NCBI GenBank assembly: GCA_949290575.1
Contig: CASESJ010000003.1
Location: 124,001 to 188,000 of the forward strand
From: an uncultured Clostridia bacterium
GTDB taxonomy: Bacteria > Bacillota > Clostridia > Christensenellales > Borkfalkiaceae
Reading direction: 5' to 3'
DNA: 64,000 nt
Shown in pieces: positions 53,901 to 61,557 of this stretch. The notes beneath the pieces are model-generated. The model ran no database searches. It worked only from the letters and a program-made list of their open reading frames with translations, and was not told the origin of the DNA. A program made the position numbers and the translations under genes. Position 1 is the first letter of the stretch. Each line of letters opens with the position of its first letter.

Positions 53901-54267
53901 AAAGCTTTTAAATGTCGGGCGGCTCAAAGATATACTTGCCATGTCGGTATTTTCGCAGCTCGACGGCGCGCTGTTATATCGCGAGCGCGAGTTTTTATGC
54001 CGTCTGCCCGCAAACGCATTTCTTCCGACGGAGGCGACGGACGACGTGCTTGTGCAGGGCGCGATAGACCTGCTCGCCGTAAGGGGCGGGGATATCTCGG
54101 TTATCGATTACAAATATTCCGCTCTTGGCGACAGCGACCTGAAAAATAAGTACACGCCCCAGCTCGAGCTGTACAAAAAGGCTGTGGCGCGCATACTCGG
54201 CAGGGAGGAAAGCTCAATTTCAGCCACTATAATAAATATAAGAAGGTGTCGCGAAATAAACCTCTAA
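50923..54267 (+). CDS. addA: ATP-dependent helicase/nuclease subunit A
   Basis: A 1114-residue UvrD-type helicase-nuclease, motor of AddAB. Walker A SASAGSGKTS, motif Ia VTFTKKAAGQIKEKLR, Walker B VYVDEYQDVNPVQ, motif III GDVKQAIYGFRGS, motif V VMTMHSSKGLEFPVV, and a C-terminal RecB-like nuclease domain with DLLAVRGGDISVIDYKYS. Slightly shorter than Bacillus AddA (about 1230). Start ATG 50923 lies in the end of addB, behind AGGGGGGA. Confidence 0.95.
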   Translation: MATKFTDEQLAAIEARGKVIVSASAGSGKTSVMIEKICRYLIDGGSLDNVLAVTFTKKAAGQIKEKLRSALIKKLADCDDNTRLHLKRELSKISSADISTIHSFCARLVRSYFYVLGVDRSFDIIAADDALALTYKERAADNLFDKLYEEGDPDFLLVLSCLRRNRSDDSIRRLIFEAHSSICNVVDYADKINGAASLYTREGFDKVCAEYASVIAEKCAALSRSLNDFRENFVIPEGCEKLKVIMDEMQVSLSSAGEVPLFAALPPLSTVRRPSAKEHTREALEEFDAFRTRIKKKYDDLKKDLSDEQTEYDRFIASGQLAQAFGRLVLRFDEEYAAVKRDEGKLDYNDLEHFSLRLLKTDEVREQVNARYRSVYVDEYQDVNPVQERILTLAGAGDNFTVGDVKQAIYGFRGSKSVFFSRKYESMLSTDGSKRLSVNFRSSGAVIDFVNKLFGDMMTPSACGFSYATDGFMNAGGKYPDGSGLAELVVFGEDEREREQAEGIYSVADHVSEEVGHTRESRAVLDIVRRELSGKHYSVEEGGLVDTQPGDICILTRKRADDSAQSIVRALTDAGYSVESSGESNIFSRPEIRALLDILSLIDNCQQDIPLSTAMLSPIGGFTHDELAAVRIAQKNSAAKLSFRACLVEYRKHRTDELAYKIGAFFAKINRYRKLSDILGAAQLIDAVISDCGLAARYASGGGGVLAAVRRLQREAYSPSGELRLNAFLQKLKAGGYNIAAPSSSSSDSIKVMTMHSSKGLEFPVVIIADIASSFVGRDYSDMPFDDDYGFAPKFYDIDRKLTAQTILRKLCVLRRKRENIKNELNLFYVACTRAMCNLHVLCSAPEDYDYTSLYDADCYAKLFDVRAYSPAFTEVSEDFSSAQPEQKIVAAADEKLVSEMNALFNARYGYEASVSLPVKSSASGLLNMEEETFAQNVLFDDLDESDEKGGAETGTAYHKFLQLCDFSRRDDKAIEEQIKSFVGSGQMSEEQAKLLNVGRLKDILAMSVFSQLDGALLYREREFLCRLPANAFLPTEATDDVLVQGAIDLLAVRGGDISVIDYKYSALGDSDLKNKYTPQLELYKKAVARILGREESSISATIINIRRCREINL

Positions 54268-54290
54268 ATGCGAGTTAATTCGACAATATA

Positions 54291-54322
54291 TCCGCCCGTT
54301 TGCACAGACGGGCGGATATAAT
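54291..54322 (+). terminator. weak hairpin after addA, joined to a -10 like sequence
   Basis: TCCGCCCGT (54291-54299) pairs with ACGGGCGGA (54308-54316). TATAAT at 54317-54322 follows, in place of a U-run, and could be the -10 of the next gene. Confidence 0.5.
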
Positions 54323-54331
54323 TTGTATGCT

Positions 54332-54949
54332 ATGGATAAACTCGGACAGTATTTTCGCGCGGCATACGAATACATCTCTTCACTGCCGTTCGAAAGATTA
54401 ATGTTGATATCTCTCTGCTCGGCGGGCGGCGTCTTCGCGCTCGCGACGGTGCTGTGCATATTTTCCTCAAGGGTGCGCCGCGCCGATAAAAAGCCGCTTT
54501 TATACCTTCTGAACGCGTTTACGGCGGCAATGGTCGCGCTCTTTTCCATGGGCTTCGAAACAAACGCCGCGCTCTTCTTTTCCGCCCTCTTCTGGCTGGC
54601 GGGGTATCTTGTCTACGGACTTTTAACCCTGTTTACAAGGTCAAAGCCCGTAGTTACTCCTGCAAGGGTCAACGCCGTTTCCTCTCTGCCCGGCCGCCCC
54701 GCGCAGAGGGAGGAGGAATGCCTCGTTCTTCCCGCGGCAAAGAGCACCGTCAGGCTGGAGCACGCCCTCTCAATCGCGGATAAACTGCTTTTGTGTCAGC
54801 TCACGCGCACGGACAGGCAGGAGGTGGAAAAGATTAAAACCACTCTCACGATTCTCCAGGTCAAGGGCAATCTCTCCCCTCAGGAGGGCGAAATTTTAAA
54901 CGAAAATTTCAACGCCATTCTGAAATTTATGGCAAAATACCATATATAA
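54332..54949 (+). CDS. membrane protein of unknown function
   Basis: A 205-residue protein with three hydrophobic helices in the N-terminal half (about 20-45, 55-72 and 75-100) and a soluble helical C-terminal domain (about 130-205, VEKIKTTLTILQVKGNLSPQ). No known family recognised. ATG at 54332; an in-frame TTG at 54323 is the alternative. No ribosome binding site is apparent and a TATAAT ends ten bases upstream, so this may be another near-leaderless mRNA. Confidence 0.7.
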   Translation: MDKLGQYFRAAYEYISSLPFERLMLISLCSAGGVFALATVLCIFSSRVRRADKKPLLYLLNAFTAAMVALFSMGFETNAALFFSALFWLAGYLVYGLLTLFTRSKPVVTPARVNAVSSLPGRPAQREEECLVLPAAKSTVRLEHALSIADKLLLCQLTRTDRQEVEKIKTTLTILQVKGNLSPQEGEILNENFNAILKFMAKYHI

Positions 54950-54956
54950 CAAATGC

Positions 54957-54990
54957 AAAAAGACGCGCTCGCAGCGCGTCTTTTTTATTT
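54957..54990 (+). terminator. terminator after the membrane protein gene
   Basis: AGACGCGCT (54961-54969) pairs with AGCGCGTCT (54973-54981), loop CGC, then TTTTT. Confidence 0.9.
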
Positions 54991-55008
54991 TGCGGAACTT
55001 AAATTTTA

Positions 55009-55051
55009 TCATGGCGCAGCTCCGCGCCGCAAGCGCGGAGCTGCGCCATGA
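55009..55051. repeat. long inverted repeat, 18-bp perfect arms
   Basis: TCATGGCGCAGCTCCGCG (55009-55026) pairs exactly with 55034-55051 across a 7-nt spacer. AAATTT-like sequence flanks both sides. No U-run. It could end minus-strand transcripts of the next gene weakly, or be a protein site. Confidence 0.8.
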
Positions 55052-55135
55052 AATTTGCCATAAACAGGCAAAAGCGGCACGGCGAGCCGCACTCGCTTTT
55101 TTAAGCAATGGGTTAAAGCAGGCCGGCTGGCGCAA

Positions 55136-55579
55136 TTATTCGCCGACGATTGCGGATAAAAACATATCCTTGGCGGCGAGTGCGGCGGGCGCGGTCGTTC
55201 TGTCGCAGAATACGGCGATATCCTTTACTCTCAGTCTGTCGAAGGGCAGTTTTCTGCCGCAGATTATCGCGCTCGTCACGCGGAAGCGGGTTAAGGCGTA
55301 GTCGTTTATCATTCCGAGGAACTTGCCCCGCTCGTCGAAGCACGCCGTGCCCGCGCGCAGAGCGTTTCTGCGCGCGGGCTTGGGGCACTCGCGCTCGTAC
55401 ACTATGCGCCCGTCGGAATTTATTATTTTGTCCGTGTCTATGGCGAACTCGCGTTCGTCCTCGTCGGCGCAGACCAGAGTGCGTATGTCCGTTCCCTCGG
55501 CGAGCGCGCGCAGAATGTATCCGCTGCGCCTGCCGTCCATTCGTTCTACTTTCATTCGGTAAAGCTCGTTGAGTGTCAT
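55136..55579 (-). CDS. PRC-barrel-like protein
   Basis: A 147-residue protein that looks like two PRC-barrel-type units: one beginning ELYRMKVERMDGRRSGYILR with VCADEDEREFAIDTDKI, the other with AGTACFDERGKFLGMINDY and SAIICGRKLPFDRLRVKDI. PRC-barrel proteins occur in RNA processing and in sporulation-related YlmC/YmxH proteins. The family assignment is by pattern only. ATG 55579 behind AAAGGAGA. Confidence 0.65.
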   Translation of the reverse strand: MTLNELYRMKVERMDGRRSGYILRALAEGTDIRTLVCADEDEREFAIDTDKIINSDGRIVYERECPKPARRNALRAGTACFDERGKFLGMINDYALTRFRVTSAIICGRKLPFDRLRVKDIAVFCDRTTAPAALAAKDMFLSAIVGE

Positions 55580-55727
55580 AATTTTCCTATCTCCTTTTGC
55601 TCTATCCTATTTGTCCTCAGGCGCGCACATTCCCGCGTTTAATGCATAATTTTGTCGGTTAATGGCTTTTTTGTCGGCGTGAAAGTCTGGTCGGACTTTG
55701 TATGAATTTTAATTTTATGAATTTTAA

Positions 55728-55756
55728 TTGACGGAGCTTTTCTGCCGTGTTATAAT
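55728..55756 (+). promoter_or_regulatory. promoter of ruvX
   Basis: TTGACG (55728-55733), 17 bp, TATAAT (55751-55756). Confidence 0.65.
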
Positions 55757-55784
55757 TTTTTCATAAAAAGTTTCGGAGGCGTTT

Positions 55785-56210
55785 TTGGAAAGATACGTAG
55801 CATTCGATATAGGCGATAAGCGCATAGGCGTGGCGATTTCCGACCCGTTCAATACCTATGCTCTGCCGTCGGAAACTTACTTCCGCAAGGGCTTTGCCGC
55901 CGACGTCGCCGCAATAGCTAAAATTGCAAAGGACAAGGGCGCAACCACAATCGTGTGCGGTCTGCCCGTCAATTTCGACGGAAGTCAGTCTGTGCAGACG
56001 GTCAAGGCGGAGAGGTTTATCGAGGAGCTTAAAAGAGCCACCGATATCCCCGTTGTCTGTGCGGACGAACGCTTTACCACGATGATGGCGCACGAAACTC
56101 TTATATCCGAGGGAATGAGCAGGCAAAAGCGCAAAAATTATGTAGACGCGCTCGCCGCGGCTAACATTCTCGACGGATATCTCAATGCAAAAAATAAAAA
56201 AGGGGACTGA
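55785..56210 (+). CDS. ruvX: Holliday junction resolvase-like protein RuvX/YqgF
   Basis: A 141-residue RNase H-fold nuclease implicated in pre-16S rRNA processing and recombination. The catalytic loop is AFDIGDKRIGVAISDP, followed by IVCGLPVNFDGSQSVQT, DERFTTMMAHETL and the late DALAAANILDGYL with an acidic residue of the active site. Starts with TTG at 55785 behind CGGAGG. Followed closely by the DUF1292 gene, as is usual in Firmicutes. Confidence 0.95.
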   Translation: MERYVAFDIGDKRIGVAISDPFNTYALPSETYFRKGFAADVAAIAKIAKDKGATTIVCGLPVNFDGSQSVQTVKAERFIEELKRATDIPVVCADERFTTMMAHETLISEGMSRQKRKNYVDALAAANILDGYLNAKNKKGD

Positions 56211-56214
56211 AGTT

Positions 56215-56502
56215 ATGCAGGACAATCAAATCAACGAAGAAGAGGAAGAAATTATCGAGCTCGTCGACGACGAAGGAAAGATAATAAAGTTCAGACTGCT
56301 CGACGTAACCGAATATAAGGGAGAAAAGTACACCCTTCTGCTCGCCGCCGAGCCCAACGACGAAGTGGCGGACGACGAAGTCGTAATATTCCGTTACAAC
56401 GAGGAAGAGCAGACGCTCGACCCGATAGAGGACGACAATCTGTTGCAGGAAGTCTTTGACTTCTATCAGAACGAAGACCTCGACGAAGACGACGACAACT
56501 GA
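56215..56502 (+). CDS. DUF1292 family protein
   Basis: A 95-residue very acidic protein, typical of the family: EEIIELVDDEGKIIKFRLL, then YKGEKYTLLLAAEP, EVVIFRYNEE and a poly-acidic C-terminus. It commonly follows ruvX (yrrK-yrzB in Bacillus). ATG 56215 behind AGGGGACTG. Function unknown. Confidence 0.92.
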   Translation: MQDNQINEEEEEIIELVDDEGKIIKFRLLDVTEYKGEKYTLLLAAEPNDEVADDEVVIFRYNEEEQTLDPIEDDNLLQEVFDFYQNEDLDEDDDN

Positions 56503-56512
56503 TATTCATCTG

Positions 56513-56548
56513 AAACAGCCCGCGCAATCTGCGCGGGCTGTTTTTTTG
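56513..56548 (+). terminator. terminator of ruvX-DUF1292
   Basis: ACAGCCCGCGCA (56515-56526) pairs with TGCGCGGGCTGT (56530-56541), then TTTTTT. Confidence 0.93.
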
Positions 56549-56613
56549 TTAAATTGCATTAATTCAGTTATTGCATGCCTGTGCGGAATTTGTCAAAAAA
56601 AGTAAAATGTATA

Positions 56614-56642
56614 TTGACAAAATAATAGACATACTGTATAAT
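56614..56642 (+). promoter_or_regulatory. consensus sigma-A promoter of small lipoprotein gene
   Basis: Perfect hexamers: TTGACA (56614-56619), 17 bp, TATAAT (56637-56642). Leader of about 135 nt. Confidence 0.85.
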
Positions 56643-56749
56643 ATTTTCAAATGCGTGAATTTGCGTTGACGGAGTTTGCGGTCTGCGCCGTGAAATGACT
56701 TATTAAGTCATAAATGCAATTAAAATTTATGTAAGGAAAAATTATTTAT

Positions 56750-56766
56750 GGGCACTTATAGTGCCC
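56750..56766 (+). promoter_or_regulatory. hairpin abutting the ribosome binding site of the small lipoprotein gene
   Basis: GGGCACT (56750-56756) pairs with AGTGCCC (56760-56766), three-base loop, immediately before AAAGGAGAG. It could control translation initiation or protect the 5' end. Confidence 0.5.
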
Positions 56767-56782
56767 AAAGGAGAGATAAAAA

Positions 56783-57187
56783 ATGAAAAAAATTTTAACA
56801 GTCGTAAGCGCAACTATAGCTGCGGTTGTAATTGCAGTGCTCTTTGCTGCCTGCTCTGCGAATTATGCGGGAACGTATAAGTTCAGCTCCATGAAAATGG
56901 ATATGGGCGGAGCAATTGTCGAAGTTGAAGCAGGCAAACCTTTCCAGGGAGTTACAATTACTGAAGACTATGTAGTTCTTGAAATAAAAGATGACGAAAC
57001 GTGGGTAATGACGACAAAAATGAGCTCGTCGTCAACTTCCCAGGAAGGTACGTGGACTACGAACAGCGAAGGTATAGTTCTTAAGGCTTCCGACGGTTCT
57101 GAAATTATCGGTAAACTCAGCGGCAACGTTCTCACCCTCAGCGAGAGTGAGGATGGTATGACGATGACCATCAATTTAAAGAAATAA
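56783..57187 (+). CDS. small lipoprotein of unknown function
   Basis: A 134-residue lipoprotein: signal peptide MKKILTVVSATIAAVVIAV, lipobox LFAAC, lipidated Cys24. The mature domain looks like a small beta barrel with GTYKFSSMKMDMGG, TWVMTTKM, EGTWTTNSEGIVLKASDG and LSGNVLTLSE, a lipocalin-like pattern seen in small Gram-positive lipoproteins of unknown role. Expressed from a consensus promoter, so probably abundant. Strong AAAGGAGAG site. Monocistronic, between two terminators. Confidence 0.85.
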   Translation: MKKILTVVSATIAAVVIAVLFAACSANYAGTYKFSSMKMDMGGAIVEVEAGKPFQGVTITEDYVVLEIKDDETWVMTTKMSSSSTSQEGTWTTNSEGIVLKASDGSEIIGKLSGNVLTLSESEDGMTMTINLKK

Positions 57188-57201
57188 CAGGTTTTTAAAA
57201 A

Positions 57202-57238
57202 CAAAGCGCGGAACTGCGGTTCCGCGCTTATTTTTATT
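57202..57238 (+). terminator. terminator of the small lipoprotein gene
   Basis: AAGCGCGGAAC (57204-57214) pairs with GTTCCGCGCTT (57219-57229), then ATTTTTATTT. Confidence 0.9.
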
Positions 57239-57334
57239 TGTTGATGTATAAGCTTAAAACAGATGTTAAATTTATTTTTTCAATCATAAACAGCAATTTT
57301 AATGATATTAATGCTTTTTCGGGCTGTTTTTTGC

Positions 57335-57363
57335 TTTACAACTATTATAAATTCTGCTAAAAT
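57335..57363 (+). promoter_or_regulatory. promoter of rpsB-tsf
   Basis: TTTACA (57335-57340), 17 bp, TAAAAT (57358-57363) with upstream TGC. The 115-nt leader that follows is GC-rich and likely structured, as expected for S2 autoregulation. Confidence 0.6.
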
Positions 57364-57486
57364 ATCAAAGCTATAAAAATTCACACCCGCAAGGCTGGCG
57401 ACCCGTGGCGGAAAAATTCTTTTTCAGTTCCGCAATAATCGCCGCAAAAAACTGTGCTTGCGGGGAGGTTTAACGGAGGAATTAAA

Positions 57487-58254
57487 ATGGCAGTTATCAC
57501 TATGAAACAGCTCCTCGAAGCAGGCGTTCACTTCGGTCATCAGACCAGAAAGTGGAACCCCAAGATGAGCAAGTACATCTATGCGGCACGCAACGACATT
57601 CACATCATCGACCTTCAGCTCACCGTCGGTCTCGTCGAAGAGGCATACAAGTTCGTGGTCGAAACCGTAAAGGAAGGCAAGACCATTCTCTTTGTCGGCA
57701 CGAAGAAGCAGGCTCAGGACGCCATCAAGGAAGAGGCTGAGCGTTGCGGCATGTACTATGTAAATTCCCGTTGGCTGGGCGGCACGCTCACCAACTTCAA
57801 GACCATCCGTTCGAGAATTGACAGAATGGTCAAGCTCGAAAAGATGGAAGAGAGCGGCGAATTCGACCTTCTTCCCAAGAAGGAAGTCGCAAAGCTCAAG
57901 GAAGAGATGGAAAAGCTTCAGACCAACCTCGGCGGCATCAGAAACATGACCAAGATGCCCGGCGCAATGTTCATCGTTGACCCTCATAACGAAGACATCG
58001 CTGTATCCGAAGCCCGCAAGCTCAATATTCCCATCGTGGCTATCACCGATACCAACTGCGACCCCGACCTCATCGACTACGTCATTCCCGGCAACGACGA
58101 CGCAATCCGCGCAATCAAGCTCATTGCAGGCGTAATGGCAAATGCCGTAATAGAGGCTAACCAGGGCGAAACTCCCGTAGTTGAAGAGATGGCTGCGGCA
58201 GACGGCGAAGAAGAGCCCTCTTCTATCGAAGAAGTTGTCGCAAACGAAGAGTAA
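57487..58254 (+). CDS. rpsB: 30S ribosomal protein S2
   Basis: A 255-residue small-subunit protein. Family segments: [56 protein letters not shown], and [20 protein letters not shown]. The last 25 residues are an acidic tail. ATG at 57487 behind ACGGAGG; the in-frame extension to 57454 is leader. First gene of the widespread rpsB-tsf pair. Confidence 0.98.
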   Translation: MAVITMKQLLEAGVHFGHQTRKWNPKMSKYIYAARNDIHIIDLQLTVGLVEEAYKFVVETVKEGKTILFVGTKKQAQDAIKEEAERCGMYYVNSRWLGGTLTNFKTIRSRIDRMVKLEKMEESGEFDLLPKKEVAKLKEEMEKLQTNLGGIRNMTKMPGAMFIVDPHNEDIAVSEARKLNIPIVAITDTNCDPDLIDYVIPGNDDAIRAIKLIAGVMANAVIEANQGETPVVEEMAAADGEEEPSSIEEVVANEE

Positions 58255-58323
58255 TTTTCTGCGGCAGACAAAAGTAACATCCGCGGGCGACCGCAATAAA
58301 TAAAATAAATCAGGAGAATGACA

Positions 58324-59226
58324 ATGGCTTTCACAGCAAAGGACGTTATGACTCTGCGCGATAAGAGCGGCGCAGGCATGTTGGATTGCAAAAAGGCACT
58401 CACCGACGCCGACGGCGATATGGAAAAGGCAGCCGAGCTGCTCAGAGAGAGAGGAATAGCAAAGGCAGTCAAGAAGGAATCGAGAATAGCAGCAGAGGGC
58501 GCAGTAGGCGCATATGTCTGCCCCGAATGCGGAGTGGGCGTTCTGCTTGAAATCAACTGCGAATCCGACTTCGTATCCAAGGGCGACAAGTTCCAGGGCA
58601 TAGTAGCGAGCGTTGCAAAGGTTATCGCCGAGAACAAGCCCGCAGACCTTGAAGCATTGAACGCTTGCGCAATCGGCGGCGAGACGGTCAAAGATTACAT
58701 CACTTCCAATACGGCGGTAATCGGCGAAAAGATTTCCATCCGTCGTTTCGAAATCTATGAAACGAGCGGCAAAATCGAAACGTATATCCACATGGGCGGC
58801 AAGGTCGGCGTCATGGTTGAAGCAACCGACTTCATTGCAGGCAGCGAAGAGACCCTTCACGACATAGCCCTTCAGATTGCAGCATCCAAGCCTTCGTATG
58901 TAACCGAGGAGGAAGTTCCCGCCGAAGTTATCGCAAAGGAAAAGGAAATCATGCTCGTTCAGATGCAGAACGATGAGAAGAACGCTAAAAAGCCCAAGGA
59001 AATCCTCGAAAAAATCGTCATGGGCAAGATGGGCAAGTTCTATTCCGAAAACTGCCTCTTGAAGCAGCCCTTCGTCAAGGACGACAGCCTTACGGTATCC
59101 CAGGTAATCGGCAGCAAATTCAAGGTTGCCCGCTTCGTTCGCTGGGAAATGGGCGAAGGCATAGAAAAGAAGAGCGAAGACCTGTCCGAAGAAGTTGCAA
59201 AACAGGTTGCAGCAATGAAAAAGTAA
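58324..59226 (+). CDS. tsf: translation elongation factor Ts
   Basis: A 300-residue nucleotide exchange factor for EF-Tu. The N-terminal UBA-like domain MAFTAKDVMTLRDKSGAGML contains LDCKKALTDADGDMEKA, and the core has LLEINCESDFVSKG with an upstream CPEC pair that is not usual. I choose ATG 58324 because AGGAG at 58312-58316 is properly spaced from it and too close to the ATG at 58318. Terminator follows. Confidence 0.98.
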   Translation: MAFTAKDVMTLRDKSGAGMLDCKKALTDADGDMEKAAELLRERGIAKAVKKESRIAAEGAVGAYVCPECGVGVLLEINCESDFVSKGDKFQGIVASVAKVIAENKPADLEALNACAIGGETVKDYITSNTAVIGEKISIRRFEIYETSGKIETYIHMGGKVGVMVEATDFIAGSEETLHDIALQIAASKPSYVTEEEVPAEVIAKEKEIMLVQMQNDEKNAKKPKEILEKIVMGKMGKFYSENCLLKQPFVKDDSLTVSQVIGSKFKVARFVRWEMGEGIEKKSEDLSEEVAKQVAAMKK

Positions 59227-59240
59227 TTTTACTTTAATTT

Positions 59241-59275
59241 TAAAGCGTTCCGCGGTCAGCGGAACGCTTTTTTTC
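59241..59275 (+). terminator. terminator of rpsB-tsf
   Basis: AAAGCGTTCCGC (59242-59253) pairs with GCGGAACGCTTT (59259-59270), then TTTT. Confidence 0.93.
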
Positions 59276-59425
59276 GCGCTTTTAACTTGTCGGAGCGCGC
59301 TCTTATCTTGCTTTTAGCGAAGTTGCGGGCTCTTGCGCGCCGCGAAAGTTTTTCCGCGGCGCGCAAAAGCCCCTTTTATTCACGGCTGTGTGACAATTTT
59401 TTCATCTTCAAAAAGGTAAATAGTA

Positions 59426-59454
59426 TTGTCAAACGGCGCGAGGTATGGTATAAT
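59426..59454 (+). promoter_or_regulatory. promoter of the pyrH operon
   Basis: TTGTCA (59426-59431), 17 bp, TATAAT (59449-59454), with an extended -10 (TGG). Confidence 0.75.
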
Positions 59455-59517
59455 CTAAAGGATACAATAATGGGGCAGGGTACAGCTTTGCGCCGTAAAT
59501 ACCTTATGGAGGGTTTT

Positions 59518-60228
59518 ATGCAGCCTAAATACAAAAGAGTATTAATCAAACTTTCAGGCGAAGCTCTTGCGGGACAGGCGGGACACGGTCTGGACGAAAA
59601 CGTCATTTCCTATGTGGTCAATCAGATTGTCACGATAAGGAATATGGGCGTGGAAGTGGCACTCGTAATAGGCGGCGGCAACTTCTGGCGCGGTCGTCAG
59701 GGCAAGAACATGGACAGAACTACTGCCGATCACATGGGTATGCTCGCCACGGTTATGAACTCGCTCGCAATGATGGACGCGCTCGAACAGCGCGGCATTC
59801 CCACGAGGGTGCAGACGGCTCTCATAATGACGTCTGTCGCCGAGCCCTATATTTTAAGGAAGGCTCTGCACCACTTCGAAAAGGGCAGGGTAGTCATAAT
59901 GGCATGCGGCACGGGCAACCCCTATTGCTCGACGGATACGGCAGCTGCGCAGCGCGCCTGCGAAATTCAGGCGGAGGTACTCATGATGGCGAAGAATATC
60001 GACGGTATCTACGACAGCGACCCCAAGCTCAATCCTTCGGCTAAGAAATACGACCATATAAACTATATGGACATAATCAAAAACGGCATAAAGGCGATGG
60101 ATACAACCGCCGCCACTATGTGCATGGAAAACGACATTCCCGTCCTTGCATTCGGACTGGACGAGCCAAACTCCATAGTCCGCGCGGTCTGCGGCGAAAA
60201 GCTTGGCACAATAATCGACAATAATTGA
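59518..60228 (+). CDS. pyrH: UMP kinase
   Basis: A 236-residue hexameric amino-acid-kinase-fold enzyme making UDP. YKRVLIKLSGEALAG at the start, VALVIGGGNFWRGRQGKN, DHMGMLATVMNSLAM, GTGNPYCSTDTAAAQRA and the late MDTTAATMCMENDIPV are all family segments. ATG at 59518 behind TGGAGGG; the longer frame from 59287 crosses the promoter and is rejected. Followed by frr, the standard order. Confidence 0.97.
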   Translation: MQPKYKRVLIKLSGEALAGQAGHGLDENVISYVVNQIVTIRNMGVEVALVIGGGNFWRGRQGKNMDRTTADHMGMLATVMNSLAMMDALEQRGIPTRVQTALIMTSVAEPYILRKALHHFEKGRVVIMACGTGNPYCSTDTAAAQRACEIQAEVLMMAKNIDGIYDSDPKLNPSAKKYDHINYMDIIKNGIKAMDTTAATMCMENDIPVLAFGLDEPNSIVRAVCGEKLGTIIDNN

Positions 60229-60241
60229 GAGGTATATATTT

Positions 60242-60814
60242 ATGGTAGACAACGGACAGGCAGAGGAAATAATCTTAATCCTCGACGACAAACTCGGCAA
60301 AACAATCTCTGTGCTTGAAGAAGACTATTCTGCAATCCGCGCAGGCAGAGCCAACCCCCACATTCTGGATAAGGTAATGGTCGATTATTACGGCGCGATG
60401 ACGCCCGTTTCGCAGACTTCCAACATATCCGTGCAGGAGGGCAGGTGTCTGGTGATATCGCCTTGGGACGTATCCATTTTAAAGGCAATCGAAAAGGCAA
60501 TTCAGGTCTCCAACATAGGCATAACGCCCACCAACGACGGCAAGGTGATAAGACTTGTCTTCCCCGAGCTCACCGAAGAGCGCAGAAAGGACCTCGTCAA
60601 GCAGATAAAGAAGATGGGCGAGGACGCAAAGGTGGCGCAGCGCAACGTCCGCCGCGACGCGATGGACGCGCTCAAAAAGCTCAAGACGGACAAAGTCCTC
60701 TCCGAAGACGAGTTCTCAGGCTACGAAAAGGATGTCGAAAAGCTCGTTTCCGACGCCGTTGCCAAGATAGATACCGTTATGGCAGCTAAGGAAAAGGAAA
60801 TTCTCACCATCTGA
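60242..60814 (+). CDS. frr: ribosome recycling factor
   Basis: A 190-residue factor that splits post-termination ribosomes with EF-G. The three-helix bundle is marked by YSAIRAGRANPHILDKVMVD near the N-terminus and FPELTEERRKDLVKQIKKMG, NVRRDAMDALKKLK in the C-terminal half; the small beta domain holds ISPWDVSILKAIEKAI. Start ATG 60242, 13 bases after pyrH, behind GAGAGGTA. Confidence 0.97.
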   Translation: MVDNGQAEEIILILDDKLGKTISVLEEDYSAIRAGRANPHILDKVMVDYYGAMTPVSQTSNISVQEGRCLVISPWDVSILKAIEKAIQVSNIGITPTNDGKVIRLVFPELTEERRKDLVKQIKKMGEDAKVAQRNVRRDAMDALKKLKTDKVLSEDEFSGYEKDVEKLVSDAVAKIDTVMAAKEKEILTI

Positions 60815-60836
60815 TGCGCGTAAAGAGCGGCAAACA

Positions 60837-61529
60837 ATGAAAGAAAACATAACCAACATACCCCGCCACGTAGCCGTCATAATGGACGGCAACGGCAGGT
60901 GGGCAAAAAAACGCCTCATGCCCCGCACGTTCGGACACGGAGCGGGCATGAACGCCATGATTGCCATGGCGCGCAAGGCCAAGGCTATGGGCATCAGGTA
61001 TCTGACGGTATATGCCCTGTCTACCGAAAACCTTGCACGACCTAAGGAAGAGCTCGAAGGGCTCTACACGCTCATAAGAAAGTACTTTACAAAGAATGTA
61101 AAGGAACTCTATGCCGAGGGTGCGGCGGTCAGGGTGATAGGCGACATAACCGCGCTGCCTGCGGGCGTGCAGCAGCTGATAAGAGAGGGAGTGGAAAATT
61201 CCCCCGATGACGCGCAGTTTTTCGTCATTCTCGCGCTCAACTACGGTGCGAGGGCGGAGATCGTCCGCGCGGTCAATGCGGCAATATCCCGCGGCGAACG
61301 CGTTACGGAGAGCGAACTCGGCAAACTTCTGGATACCGCCGACATGCCCGACCCCGACCTTATTATCCGCACGGGCGGAGAGATAAGGCTTTCCAACTTT
61401 CTTTTATGGCAGGCGGCGTATGCCGAAATGTATTTTACGGACGTGCTTTTCCCCGACTTTGACGAAAAGGAATTCGAAAAGGCGATAGCCGACTATTCGC
61501 GGCGCAACCGCAGGTTCGGCAATGTATAA
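60837..61529 (+). CDS. uppS: isoprenyl transferase (undecaprenyl diphosphate synthase)
   Basis: A 230-residue cis-prenyltransferase producing the C55 carrier lipid for cell wall synthesis. Motifs: HVAVIMDGNGRWAKKR (catalytic Asp), YLTVYALSTENLARP, ILALNYGARAEIVRAV, and the substrate-binding LIIRTGGEIRLSNFLLWQ with YAEMYFTDVLFPDF. Normal length. Ribosome binding site is weak. Clustered with cdsA and dxr for lipid and isoprenoid synthesis. Confidence 0.97.
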   Translation: MKENITNIPRHVAVIMDGNGRWAKKRLMPRTFGHGAGMNAMIAMARKAKAMGIRYLTVYALSTENLARPKEELEGLYTLIRKYFTKNVKELYAEGAAVRVIGDITALPAGVQQLIREGVENSPDDAQFFVILALNYGARAEIVRAVNAAISRGERVTESELGKLLDTADMPDPDLIIRTGGEIRLSNFLLWQAAYAEMYFTDVLFPDFDEKEFEKAIADYSRRNRRFGNV

Positions 61530-61557
61530 GGCGCGAGCGGTTTTATAGAGGAAATTT

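Noticed and set aside
59287..59517. N-terminal extension of pyrH
   Set aside because: The frame is open but crosses the terminator-proximal region and a good promoter; the ATG at 59518 has a proper ribosome binding site and matches the family start.
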